Assembly: GCA_963730065.1 (NCBI GenBank)
Contig: CAVSQL010000014.1
Coordinates: 186,001-250,000, forward strand
Length of the DNA stretch: 64,000 nucleotides
Direction: 5' to 3'
DNA from: UBA9676 sp963730065
GTDB lineage: Bacteria; Actinomycetota; Actinomycetes; Streptosporangiales; Streptosporangiaceae
A program made the translations under genes and the position numbers. Below, in pieces: positions 8,020 to 16,801 of the stretch. The notes below the pieces were generated by a model, which worked only from the letters and a program-made list of their open reading frames with translations, was not told where the DNA came from and ran no database searches. Within the stretch, counting starts at the first letter, position 1; the number at the start of each line of letters is the position of its first letter.

Positions 8020-8904
8020 ATGATTGTCATCACCGCGCCCACTGGCCAGATCGGCCACCAGGTTCTCAGCCGGGTCCTGGGCAGCGGCGAGCCGGTCCGG
8101 GTGATCGTGCGTGACCCCTCCCGCCTTCCTGCGGTGATCCGCGAGCGTGTTGAGGTCGTCCAGGGGTCGCATGGCGACCCCGGCGTCGTTGACCGGGCGT
8201 TCACGGACGCCGACGCCGTGTTCTGGCTAGTGCCCCCCGACCCCCGCGCCGACAGCGTCGAAGCCGCCTACGTGGACTTCACCCGCCCCGCGTGCGACGC
8301 CTTCAAGCGCCACGAGGTCGGGCGGGTGGTCGGGATCTCGGCCCTGGGCCGCGGAACGGCCGCGGCGCATCACGCGGGGCTGGTGACGGCGTCGCTGGCG
8401 ATGGACGACCTGATCGCCGCCACCGGCGTGAGCTACCGGGCGCTGACGATGCCCTCATTCATGGACAACATGCTCCGCCAGGCCGGGCCGATCAAGAACC
8501 GGGGCGTATTTGTCACACCGATCTCCGGGGACCGCAAGCTACCGTCCTGCGCCACCCGCGACATCGCCGCCGCCGCCGCCCAGCTACTACTAGATGACTC
8601 CTGGAACGGGCCCGGCCACGTCGCGGTCCTCGGCCCAGAGGACCTTTCCTACAACGACATGGCGCAGATCATGTCCGCGGTGCTCGGCCAGCCCGTGCGC
8701 TACCAGCAGATTCCCGCCCATGCCCTGAAGGACAGGCTCACCGCAGCCGGGATGTCCGACGCCATGGCGCAGGGCACGGTCGACATGGTGGTCGCCAAGG
8801 ACCAGGGGCTCGACAACGCCGAGCCGCGCACCCCGGAGTCCACCACCCCCACCAGCTTCCGCCAATGGTGCGAGGAAGCCCTCAAGCCGGCCGTTCTGGC
8901 CTGA
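8020..8904 (+). CDS. NmrA-like NAD(P)-binding reductase/epimerase
   Basis: A 294-residue Rossmann-fold protein of the NmrA/QorB type. The opening MIVITAPTGQIGHQVLSRVL carries the dinucleotide-binding GxxGxxG-like turn (APTGQIG). FWLVPPDP is the acyclic strand-4 motif common in this group, and FMDNMLRQ resembles the substrate-lobe motif. ATG 8020 is preferred over TTG 8008 because GGAG sits at 8010-8013, 6 nt upstream. Characterised relatives are quinone reductases or redox sensors. It is divergent from the LysR gene and probably its target. The MFS exporter begins 86 bp downstream on the same strand. Confidence 0.87.
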   Translation: MIVITAPTGQIGHQVLSRVLGSGEPVRVIVRDPSRLPAVIRERVEVVQGSHGDPGVVDRAFTDADAVFWLVPPDPRADSVEAAYVDFTRPACDAFKRHEVGRVVGISALGRGTAAAHHAGLVTASLAMDDLIAATGVSYRALTMPSFMDNMLRQAGPIKNRGVFVTPISGDRKLPSCATRDIAAAAAQLLLDDSWNGPGHVAVLGPEDLSYNDMAQIMSAVLGQPVRYQQIPAHALKDRLTAAGMSDAMAQGTVDMVVAKDQGLDNAEPRTPESTTPTSFRQWCEEALKPAVLA

Positions 8905-8990
8905 AGAAGAACGCACAGCCGGCCCTCTTCCCACCGGCGTGATCACGACGGCCTCCCGGCGGGGCCGGACCGTGGTGGCAAGATGACGCC

Positions 8991-10526
8991 ATGGATCCCA
9001 GCATCCGGCTGAAGTCCGGCAAAGGACGCTGGGTGCTGCTGGCGACGGTGCTTGGCTCGGGGATCGCGTTTCTGGACGCTACCGTCGTCAACGTCGCCCT
9101 CCCGACGATCGGCAAAGAGCTGCACGCGACGGTGGCCCAGCTGCAGTGGATCGTGAACGCCTACACGCTCACGCTGGCTGGGCTGATCCTGCTCGGCGGC
9201 TCGCTCGGCGACCGGTACGGCAGGCGCCGGGTGTTCGTGCTCGGCGCGATCTGGTTCGCGGTGGCCTCCGCGCTGTGCGCCGCCGCGGTGGACGTGCAGA
9301 TGCTGATCGCGGCGCGGGCACTGGAGGGGATCGGCGGCGCGCTGCTCACGCCCGGCTCCCTGGCGATCATCCAGGCCTCGTACGTGAAAGAGGACCGGCC
9401 GAAGGCGGTAGGCGCCTGGTCCGGGCTGGGCGGCATTGCCGGCGCGATCGGCCCGTTCCTCGGCGGCTGGCTGGTGAGCGCGGCGGGCTGGCGCTGGGTG
9501 TTCCTGATCAACCTGCCGCTGGCGGCGATGGTGGTGGTGGTGGCCGTCCGGCACGTCCCGGAGACCAGGGACGAGACCGCGCAGGGCCGGTTCGACGTCC
9601 GCGGCGCGGTCCTCGCCGCGCTCGCGCTGGCCGGGATCACCTACGCGCTGACCGAGGCGCCGCAGCCGGGCGTGTCGCTGGTGGCGGTCATCGTGGCGGC
9701 GGTGCTCGGCGTGGCGTGCGGTGCGGGGTTCGTGCTGACCGAACGCGAGCGTACCCGCACCGGCAACCCGGAGGCGATGGTGCCGCTGGATGTGTTCGCG
9801 TCGAAGGAGTTCACCGCGGTCAACCTGGTCACGTTCGTGGTGTACGGCGGGATGGGCGTGGTGTTCTTCCTGTTCGTGGTGACGCTGCAGGTCGTCGCCG
9901 GGTATTCGCCGATCGCGGCGGGCGCGTCGCTGGTGCCCGTCACACTCCTGATGCTGCTGCTGTCCGCGCGGGCAGGCGCGCTGGCCCAGAAGATCGGCCC
10001 GCGGATCCCGATGACCGCCGGGCTGGTGGTCGTCACGATCGGGATGGTGCTGATGACCCGGATCGGGGTGCACACCTCGTACCTGACCGACGTGCTGCCC
10101 GCGGTGGTCGTGTTCGCGGTGGGCCTGTCCGGCGTGGTGGCGCCGCTCACCGCGACCATGCTGGCGACGGCGGACGTGCGGCACGCCGGGGTGGCCAGCG
10201 GGGTCAACAACGCGGTCGCCCGGGCGGCGTCGCTGCTGTTCGTCGCCGCGATCCCGCCGCTGGCCGGCCTGACCGGCGACGTCCAGTCGCACCCCCTGGT
10301 GTTCCTGCACGGCTTCCGGCTCGCGATCCTGGCCAGCGCCGCCCTGGTCGCCTGCGGCGCGGTGCTGTCGTTCTTCACGATCCGCGACGACGCGCTGCGC
10401 GCGACGCCGACGGCCGCCAAGCCCGAATGCACGATCAACTGCGCGGTCGGCGCGCCGCCGCTGGAGCCCGGGCCGGAACACGCCCAGGCCGGCCACCAGA
10501 CGCCCGGCGCGCCCGAGGCGGTCTGA
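8991..10526 (+). CDS. DHA2-type MFS drug exporter (14 TM)
   Basis: A 511-residue proton-coupled exporter. The signature motifs are GSGIAFLDATVVNVALPTIG in TM1 (motif D1), GDRYGRRRVFV after TM2 (motif A) and GGLGGIAGAIGPFLGGWL-like motif C in TM5. Length and repeated hydrophobic blocks fit the 14-TM EmrB/QacA group. The C-terminal about 50 residues are hydrophilic. ATG 8991 has only a weak ribosome site. It follows an NmrA-like gene controlled by a divergent LysR, so a LysR-NmrA-exporter unit answering a toxic quinone or drug is plausible but inferred. Confidence 0.92.
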   Translation: MDPSIRLKSGKGRWVLLATVLGSGIAFLDATVVNVALPTIGKELHATVAQLQWIVNAYTLTLAGLILLGGSLGDRYGRRRVFVLGAIWFAVASALCAAAVDVQMLIAARALEGIGGALLTPGSLAIIQASYVKEDRPKAVGAWSGLGGIAGAIGPFLGGWLVSAAGWRWVFLINLPLAAMVVVVAVRHVPETRDETAQGRFDVRGAVLAALALAGITYALTEAPQPGVSLVAVIVAAVLGVACGAGFVLTERERTRTGNPEAMVPLDVFASKEFTAVNLVTFVVYGGMGVVFFLFVVTLQVVAGYSPIAAGASLVPVTLLMLLLSARAGALAQKIGPRIPMTAGLVVVTIGMVLMTRIGVHTSYLTDVLPAVVVFAVGLSGVVAPLTATMLATADVRHAGVASGVNNAVARAASLLFVAAIPPLAGLTGDVQSHPLVFLHGFRLAILASAALVACGAVLSFFTIRDDALRATPTAAKPECTINCAVGAPPLEPGPEHAQAGHQTPGAPEAV

Positions 10527-10895
10527 CGCCCGGCACTCGCGGTTCAGCGCTGGGCCGCCGCCTCCGCCTCGAAGCGGCCGTCACCCGGGCCAGTACAGCA
10601 TGGGCCGAACGCAGGGATAGCGGACATCGCCGGTCAGTGTGTCAGCGCCACCGGTCCGCCTCCATTCGATCTCCGCTGCCGGACAAGACGTCACGTAGCG
10701 CCGCCCTCGCAAGCGCCCTGGCTTTGAGGAATAGACCGCCGAATATTCGCGGCTGGAGCTTAAGCCGGTAGCAAGGCTTGATGGTTGCAGATCAGCCGGT
10801 TATCAATGCAACGACCGGGGTGACGGGACAGCCTGGGCCTCACCTGACCAGCGGCACAATCTCAGGTCCTGGTGAGACCAGGTGAACGGAGGATC
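10527..10895 (+). other. Intergenic, possible leader of the disrupted gene
   Basis: No coding frame is supported. Near the right end, CACCTGAC and GGTCCTGGTGAGACCAGGTG give overlapping short inverted repeats before the GGAGG of the next gene, possibly an operator or hairpin. Otherwise nothing was recognised. Confidence 0.4.
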
Positions 10896-11062
10896 ATGAT
10901 GCGCAGGTACCTCAGTTTTCCGGGGCTCGGTGCCTGCATGCTGGTGCTCTGGCCCGGGACGGCCGCCTTGCCGCGTGCTGCCGCAGCTGGAACGCGCGTG
11001 GTTGCTGGTGGTCGCGCTGCCACCTGGGCGGCATCTGGGGTGACGCCGGGGGGTGTCCCCAT
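10896..11062 (+). pseudogene. Secreted-protein gene, 5' part, apparently interrupted by IS110
   Basis: ATG 10896 (or 10899) follows a good GGAGG at 10888-10892. The product begins with a Sec-type signal: MMRRY, then a hydrophobic core (LGACMLVLWPGTAAL) and an AAAAG cleavage region. About 55 codons later the sequence enters the IS110 element. Beyond the element the same frame resumes as PIRGLRTSGAGGNTPQ if a shared TGTCCCCAT is used as junction, which suggests one interrupted gene. Family unknown. Confidence 0.5.
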
Positions 11063-12434
11063 GTTCTTTGTCAAGCCTGTCCGGGGGTTTGGGTGGTCGG
11101 CTTGGGTTCAGGCGGCGCCGGCCAGGCTGGGTGCGGGGCGGGCGGGCTGGTAGGGGTGGCCGGTGCGGAGCATGGCCAGGATGACGTCGCAGCGGCGGCG
11201 GGCCAGGCAGATGAGGGCGGCGTTGTGGCGTTTGCCTTCGGCGCGTTTGCGTTCGTAGAAGGCCTTGGATGCTGGGTCGCGCAGGGAGGCGAACGCGGCG
11301 AGGAACATGGCGTTCTTGAGCCGGTGGTTGCCGCGGCGGCTGCGCGTCTCAGCGGCCAGGGAGGTGCCGGACTGGCGGGTGACCGGGGCCAGGCCGGCGT
11401 AGGCGGCGAGCTTGCTGCCGTTGGTGAAGGCGGAGCCGTCGCCGACTTCGGCGAGGATCCGGGCGCCGGTCCGCGGCCCGATCCCTGGCATGCTCGCCAG
11501 CAGCTCACCGGAAGGGTGGCTCAGGAACGCCTCCTCGATCTCGGCGGCCAGGGCATCGCGGCGGGTGGCGACCCGGCCCAGTTCCGCGGCCAGCTCGCTG
11601 ATGACCCGGCCGGTGGCGGCCTAGCGGGGACGGTGACGTCCTGGGCAGCCAGGACAGCCGCGATCGTGGCAGTGACCTTGGCGGCGATCCGCGGCGAGCG
11701 TGCCTTGATGGTCCGCTCGATGCGGGACTGGCTGGCCGCGCGCAGCGCGGTCAGCGTCGGGTACTTCACCAGCAGGTCACGGACCCCGGGCTGGCCCAGG
11801 CGTTCTCCCACGGCCCGTTCCAGTGCCGGGGAGATGCTGGTCAGCGCGTCGCGCAGCCTGTTGGCCAGCCGGGTCTGGTCGGCGGCCAGGTCGATGTCGA
11901 ACCCGTTGAGCACCCGCAGCTGCGCGAGCAGCTCGTCAGAGCTGGCATCCAGCCAGTGCACCTGCTTGCGGCGGGTCCGGGCCGTGTCGGCCAGCACATA
12001 GGCGTCGCGGCGGTCGGTCTTGGCCTCACCGGGATACAGGTCAGCGGCACGGCGCATCACCAGGCCCGGCACATACGCCACCGGCGTGCCACGGCGGGCG
12101 GCCACCGCGAGGGCGAGCTGGGCGATCGAGCCGGGCTGGTCGATCACCAGGCCCGGCGTCCCATGCTGGGCAGCGCGGTCCAGCAGCGTCTCCAGGTCCG
12201 CCTGGTTGTTGGCGACGGCCCGGGCGAACAGCCGCCCCCCGTCGTTGTCCAGGACATCGGCGAAGTGCTCTTTCTTGCCGACGTCCAGCCCGACCCACAC
12301 GTCCACTTCCCCAGGTGCGGCCACCGAATGTCCCTTCCTGCACGTAACGCCTGGTCATTCGCATGGGAAGGCCGCCGGTGGTGCGCTTGCCGTCATCCAC
12401 CTTACGAATCAGCGATCAAGCCGCATGTCCCCAT
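11063..12434 (-). mobile_element. IS110-family insertion sequence, tentative ends
   Basis: It contains an IS110-type transposase gene on the minus strand. No inverted repeats are seen, which is normal for IS110. The 9-bp TGTCCCCAT occurs at 11054-11062 and again at 12426-12434 and is offered as the recombination core, giving about 1.37 kb. The ends are tentative. Confidence 0.5.
11108..12324 (-). pseudogene. IS110-family transposase, broken by one frameshift
   Basis: The first 235 or so residues read from 12324 and hold the RuvC-like DEDD site: Asp14 (VGLDVGK), an acidic residue at 62 (LVIDQPGS), and Asp104/Asp107 (KTDRRD). Near 11625 the frame is lost (TVPA, then an Arg/Pro-rich read-out). 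The neighbouring frame carries on with SELAAELGRVATRRDALAAE and the Tnp20 domain GIGPRTGARILAEVGD to the stop at 11108. One base missing around GCTAGGCC explains it. IS110 enzymes recombine DNA guided by an element-encoded bridge RNA; this copy is probably inactive unless the shift is a sequencing error. Confidence 0.87.
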
Positions 12435-12806
12435 CAGAGGTCTGCGCACCAGCGGTGCCGGTGGCAACACCCCCCAGGCCATACCAGCTGCAGGGGGCGA
12501 AGAGCCATGCCGGCACCGCCGGCCTTCCCGAGCCCGGACCCTACTTGCCCGGGCACACCCAAGAAGGTAAGGGGGGGTCCCGGGCATCGTGGCCCTTAAC
12601 ACGGGTGGGGCTGTGGGGGGTCAGGTCGGTGTCGTGCGGGTCGGCGGGCAACTGCAGCGCAGGTCTGGCCCACGGACACGATGAGCTGGGGATAGCCCAG
12701 ACCGGCTCCCTGTCTCGTACGGCGCATTGGTGTCCGGTCGGGCGGGGCAGCTGCGACGTCACGAATGGAAGGCGCCGCTGGGGCGCCTAGGGGAAAGGAC
12801 ACCTCG
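12435..12806 (+). other. Intergenic; 3' scrap of the interrupted gene
   Basis: The first roughly 135 bp continue the frame of the secreted-protein remnant (to about 12570). The remainder, up to the YCII-like gene, shows no gene. GGGAAAGGAC just before 12807 is that gene's ribosome site. Confidence 0.4.
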
Positions 12807-13223
12807 ATGAAGTACATGATCTTGACCTTCGCGTCGCAGCAGCACTACCAGGAGATGACGGGCCTGGCGTCGGCGAAGGCGACGTGGACGCCGGAGGACT
12901 ACGCGGCGCTGGGCGCGTTCATGCAGGAGTTCAACCAGGAACTGCTCGACTCGGGCGAGCTGGTGGAGACCAGGGGGCTGAGCTCCCCCGTGCATTCCCG
13001 CCGGGTGCGGCTCCAGCAGGGTGCCCCGGTCGTGACCGACGGGCCCTACGCCGAATCCGAGGAGGTCCTCGCCGGGTACTGGGTGGTCGATTGCGCGAGC
13101 TTCGACCGGGCGACGGAGATCGCGTCGCGGCTCACCAGCTGCCCAGGCCCCGATCACGTCCGGGCCCGTGCCTACGCTGACGTGCGGCCAGTCGCCGAGC
13201 ACCAGCCCGACTTCGAAGGCTGA
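12807..13223 (+). CDS. YCII-related (DGPF-domain) protein
   Basis: A 138-residue protein opening MKYMILTFASQQHYQEMTG, with the family hallmark VVTDGPYAESEEVLAGYWVVD at about residues 78-98. YCII/DGPF proteins adopt a ferredoxin-like fold and are nearly always encoded next to ECF42-type sigma factors, as here 20 bp downstream. The biochemical role is unclear; they are thought to act as small sensors or enzymes in the sigma factor's regulon. ATG 12807 is supported by GGGAAAGGA at normal spacing; an upstream in-frame extension lacks coding character. Confidence 0.9.
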   Translation: MKYMILTFASQQHYQEMTGLASAKATWTPEDYAALGAFMQEFNQELLDSGELVETRGLSSPVHSRRVRLQQGAPVVTDGPYAESEEVLAGYWVVDCASFDRATEIASRLTSCPGPDHVRARAYADVRPVAEHQPDFEG

Positions 13224-13243
13224 GCTGGCGGAGGCGGATTGCC

Positions 13244-14482
13244 GTGGTCTGCATCGAGGTCGAGGACCTGCTGCGTCGCCTGACGCCGCAGGTCCTCGGC
13301 GCGGTGGTGCGACGGTACGGTCACTTCGACTTGGCCGAGGACGCCACCCAGGAAGCGCTAGTGGTGGCCGCGGCGCAGTGGCCCCGGGACGGGCTGCCGC
13401 ACAATCCCAGAGCCTGGCTCATCACTGTGGCCTCGCGGCGGCTGACCGATCTGCTGCGCGCCGAGCAGGCCCGGCGGCGGCGGGAAGAGACGCTCGCTCA
13501 GTGGGCGCTGACCGAGGTCGGCGCGCGGCTGGTGGACGAGCGCGACGCTTCCGGCGCGGACGACACGCTCGTGCTGCTGTTCATGTGCTGTCACCCTTCG
13601 CTGTCTGTGGCCTCGCAGATCGCCCTGACGCTGCGGGCGGTCGGGGGCTTGAGCGTCGCCGAGATCGCCCGTGCGCTGCTCACCTCGGAGCAGACCGTGA
13701 CCCGGCGCATCACCCGGGCGAAGCAGTCGATCAAGGACAGCGGGGTGCCGTTCGCGCTGCCGTCCGAAGACGCTGGTCGCCTGGATTCGGTGCTGCGCGT
13801 GCTGTACCTGATCTTTAACGAGGGCTACGCCAGCACCGTCGGGACCCAGCTGCTGCGCGTCAACCTCGCCGACGAAGCCATCCGCCTGGCCAGGATCCTC
13901 CACGCCATCCTCCCCGATGACAGCGAGGTGAGTGGGCTTCTCGCCCTGATGCTCCTTGTCCACGCCCGGCATCGAGCTCGCACCGGCGCGGACGGATCGC
14001 TCATTCCGATGGCAGAGCAGGACCGCGCCCTGTGGGATCGGGCGGCCATCCAGGAGGGAGTCGCGCTGATCACGGCCACCCTCCCGCGCGGGCCGACCGG
14101 GCCGTACCAGCTTCAGGCCGCGATCGCCGCGGTCCACGACGAAGCCGGTAGCGCAGAGGCGACGGACTGGGCCCAGATCGCGGCCCTGTACGGCGTGCTA
14201 CTCCGGGTGGACGATAACCCGGTCGTCGCTCTCAACCACGCCGTCGCGGTCAGCATGGTCTCCGGAGCCGGCGCTGGCCTCGAACTGCTCCACAGGCTCG
14301 AGGCCGACCCCAGGATGACCGGCAATCGCCGGTTCCATGCCGTTCGCGCCCACCTCCTCGAACGCGACGGCAACCCGGCCGCCGCGCTGATCGCCTACCA
14401 GACCGCAGCCCGACACGCCACCAACGCCCAGCAGCAGCGTTACCTCAGCCAGCAGGTCGCCCGGCTGCAGAACCGGACCTGA
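13244..14482 (+). CDS. ECF42-type RNA polymerase sigma factor with TPR-like C-terminus
   Basis: A 412-residue protein. Sigma region 2 is at about residues 8-75 (RYGHFDLAEDATQEALVVAA, then PHNPRAWLITVASRR). Region 4 is at about 125-180 (SVASQIALTLRAVGGLSVAEIARALL, TEQ-type HTH, RITRAKQSIK). A long helical C-terminal domain of about 230 residues, with IFNEGY and ALNHAVAVS, is the DUF6596/TPR-like region that marks ECF42. In this group the C-terminal extension replaces a separate anti-sigma factor. GTG 13244 has GGAGG 9 nt upstream. It is co-oriented with the YCII gene and is probably its operon mate. Confidence 0.93.
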   Translation: MVCIEVEDLLRRLTPQVLGAVVRRYGHFDLAEDATQEALVVAAAQWPRDGLPHNPRAWLITVASRRLTDLLRAEQARRRREETLAQWALTEVGARLVDERDASGADDTLVLLFMCCHPSLSVASQIALTLRAVGGLSVAEIARALLTSEQTVTRRITRAKQSIKDSGVPFALPSEDAGRLDSVLRVLYLIFNEGYASTVGTQLLRVNLADEAIRLARILHAILPDDSEVSGLLALMLLVHARHRARTGADGSLIPMAEQDRALWDRAAIQEGVALITATLPRGPTGPYQLQAAIAAVHDEAGSAEATDWAQIAALYGVLLRVDDNPVVALNHAVAVSMVSGAGAGLELLHRLEADPRMTGNRRFHAVRAHLLERDGNPAAALIAYQTAARHATNAQQQRYLSQQVARLQNRT

Positions 14483-14965
14483 ACCAACAGGCGCGCCGCC
14501 ACGAGGCTTCCGCACGTTACCCGTCATTGAGCTCGCCCTGCGGGCCGGGATGACCTGGCAGCGAACGACAGCCGCTACCGTACCGACGGCCGGGCACGCA
14601 TATCATCCGGATCCGTGCCCGAAGACCCATCCGATGGGTGACCCCTCCGAAGATACAGATCGGCGGGTCGGCGCGTGCTATGTCAGGCGCTTCCCGGTCA
14701 GCGTGAGATTCGGGCCCGGCCCCACGGAGGGCGGTGGGCACCCGCGAGCTCAGGCGGCGCGGCCGGCCGGTCCGTCCGCACGGTCGCGCCGTGGGCTGGC
14801 CGCGGCCGGTGAGGACATCAAGCTCACGCGCCCGGGTAGGTCTCACCCGATCGTTATGCTCCCCCGGGTGGTAACCGGCCCGCCGGTTAGGCGGATGAGG
14901 TGGATCGCTGCGGTTCAGCGGGCGCTGCTGCAGTCAGCCGCGTCCGGTGGAGAAAGTCAAAAGCA
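14483..14965. other. Intergenic, nothing supported
   Basis: A 178-codon frame crosses this region on the plus strand but overlaps the next gene and is of low complexity (Arg/Pro/Gly). It is judged a shadow. No RNA or repeat was recognised. Confidence 0.4.
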
Positions 14966-16048
14966 TCAGCCCGAACGGGCGCGTGGTTCCCCCGGTACCT
15001 CAGCTGCGCTCTGCGCCGGCAGTGCCGGTACTTCCTCGCCCAGGAACTGGCCGACCACCCGGATCACGGTCGATGCGGCTGGGTGAAGCGGTATGCCAGA
15101 GCTGACCGTGGCACGGATACCGCGCCTGAGAAGTGTGACCATTGCCTGGCGGGTGAGTTGGCGGTGTAGCTCGTTCGTATTGCGCGCGTTGATCCCCTCG
15201 CTGACCGCCATCATCGTGGAGACCGGAAGGCGGACCCGGAAGGGACGTTCTGCTGCTTCGGTTCGCAGCTGCGCTGAGAGATCGGAAAGGACCAGGTACG
15301 TGCTGGTGTATTCGTCCAGGATCTGCCTGGCCTTCGTTTCCGCCGCGGGCCGGGCCAGTCCCATCCGGCGCAGCAAGGCGGGCATCCGCCGGACAGCGTC
15401 CTCGGGGCTGGTCGCCTCGGCCATGGCGGTCAAAGCGATGACCGCGACCGCTGAGAGCAGCGGTTCGGGAAGCGGGCATGCTCCCAGGTCGCTGACCGAG
15501 GCCGGCCGCGGTTCGGCAAACAAGCGTTGACGGGTCTTGGCGCCCACGCCCATGCTTATCAGCGCTGACTCGACGATGAAGCTGGCCTCCTCGGGCATCG
15601 AACCGTCAGGTGCGGTGGCAGCGACCCCAAGGATCCGGCAGACACTCCGGGCAACCTCGCGTTGCCCACTGCGGTCCTGGAGCCGGCGCAGGCCCTGCGT
15701 CGCACCGGCCACGAGCAGGTAGGCGAGCGTACCCCCGAGGAGGGCGCCGGCCCTTACGGTCACCTCCTCTCGGGTTTGCCGGGACGGCGACGCGCCGATC
15801 CGCCGCTGGAGCCACGTCCGGTGGGCCTCGTTCCAGCGCTGGGCGACGATGGCCGTCACCAGCGCCCCGCCGGCCGCCGCTAGCTCAGCGGCATCCTCGT
15901 GCGAGCGGGCGGAGCCGACCGGGTAAGCGGGCAACCGGTCATCTGCGCTGTCAGTGTGGCCTTCGCCTGCAGAAATCGCTTCCACTAAGGGCCCCCTAGC
16001 CGACGATTTCGCGTTCCCTTGCCAGGATCTACCCGCCGCTGCATGCAC
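14966..16048 (-). CDS. Protein of unknown function, about 360 residues
   Basis: The frame has normal amino-acid composition over about 330 residues, unlike the overlapping frames, so it is likely real. No family is recognised. Visible features are an Ala/Gly-rich stretch that could be a membrane segment (GALLGGTLAYLLVAGATQGL, about residues 105-124), a hydrophobic stretch LLSAVAVIALTAMAEA near residue 200, and otherwise alternating Arg/Leu helices. The N-terminus is uncertain: GTG 16048 is the first start, and a GTG at residue 22 (VEAISAGEG) is another. The 3' neighbour is intergenic; upstream lies an amidohydrolase scrap. Confidence 0.55.
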   Translation of the reverse strand: MHAAAGRSWQGNAKSSARGPLVEAISAGEGHTDSADDRLPAYPVGSARSHEDAAELAAAGGALVTAIVAQRWNEAHRTWLQRRIGASPSRQTREEVTVRAGALLGGTLAYLLVAGATQGLRRLQDRSGQREVARSVCRILGVAATAPDGSMPEEASFIVESALISMGVGAKTRQRLFAEPRPASVSDLGACPLPEPLLSAVAVIALTAMAEATSPEDAVRRMPALLRRMGLARPAAETKARQILDEYTSTYLVLSDLSAQLRTEAAERPFRVRLPVSTMMAVSEGINARNTNELHRQLTRQAMVTLLRRGIRATVSSGIPLHPAASTVIRVVGQFLGEEVPALPAQSAAEVPGEPRARSG

Positions 16049-16132
16049 TCATGACGCCGCTGCGTGCCAGTGCCCGCCCGGCGCGGGCACGTCGAGGGTC
16101 GGGTTGCGGTCGAAGAAGTCGGTCGGCTGAGC

Positions 16133-16380
16133 ATGAACGAGGGCCTGCGCGTGCCGATGGGCGGCTACACCTGGGCACGGGCGCGGAACTCCGCGCGGCG
16201 ACGTGCGTGGCAGCGGAGCTGCTGCGCGCCGAGAGCCAGCTCGAGACCCTTGCGGCCGGTGCTCATGCGGATGTGATTGTGCTGGACGGCGATCCACTGG
16301 AGGGCATCGGGCTGCCCGCAGATCCAGTCGCGCACATGCCGCTGGTCATCCAGGCCGGTGCCGTCGTCCGGCAGCGCTGA
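16133..16380 (+). pseudogene. C-terminal remnant of a metal-dependent amidohydrolase
   Basis: The last 60 codons (from ELRAATCVAAELLRAE to the stop at 16380) match the C-terminus of imidazolonepropionase-like amidohydrolases, notably AAGAHADVIVLDGDPLEG and MPLVIQAGAVVRQR. A preceding segment in another frame, MNEGLRVPMGGYT, fits the part just before, so at least one frameshift separates them. The metal-binding barrel is absent. Remnant only. Confidence 0.72.
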
Positions 16381-16801
16381 CATGTGGTCCCGTGCAGCTT
16401 CCGCGCCCATCATCGGATATACGGGGTGATCATCTCCGCAAACCAGACCGAAAAGCTAGCGAAGATCACCCGCATATCACCGGTTATGAGCGACCGTGCT
16501 CTTCTCGAAAATCTGATCCCAATGCGCGCAGATCGGCGGTGCTGCGCGCGTCTGCCGCCGGAGTGCCGACCACGTTCTGCAATCGGGCCGGGTTGAGGTG
16601 CGCAGGCGCATCAACCGCAGAAAGGGCCCGGGACGCCGCATGGGCTCGTCCACTGGACCTGCAGGCTCGCGCTCTGTGACTTGGCCCCTGCAGCACTTTG
16701 GCGCGGCATGCCCCACTGCGGCATGAGCCCGTTGGGGGGAAGGACTGGGTCTGGCGGCACGTCAGTACATGGGCCGGGCATGCGCGGCGGGGTCTGTGGG
16801 G
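16381..16801. other. Intergenic, nothing recognised
   Basis: Short frames only, with no ribosome sites or family motifs. Confidence 0.4.

Noticed and set aside
8943..10496. 517-codon frame antisense to the MFS exporter
   Set aside because: Arg/His/Gly-rich shadow without motifs; the sense frame has all the exporter signatures.
14550..15086. 178-codon plus-strand frame
   Set aside because: Low complexity, no ribosome site, overlaps the more protein-like minus frame at 14966-16048.
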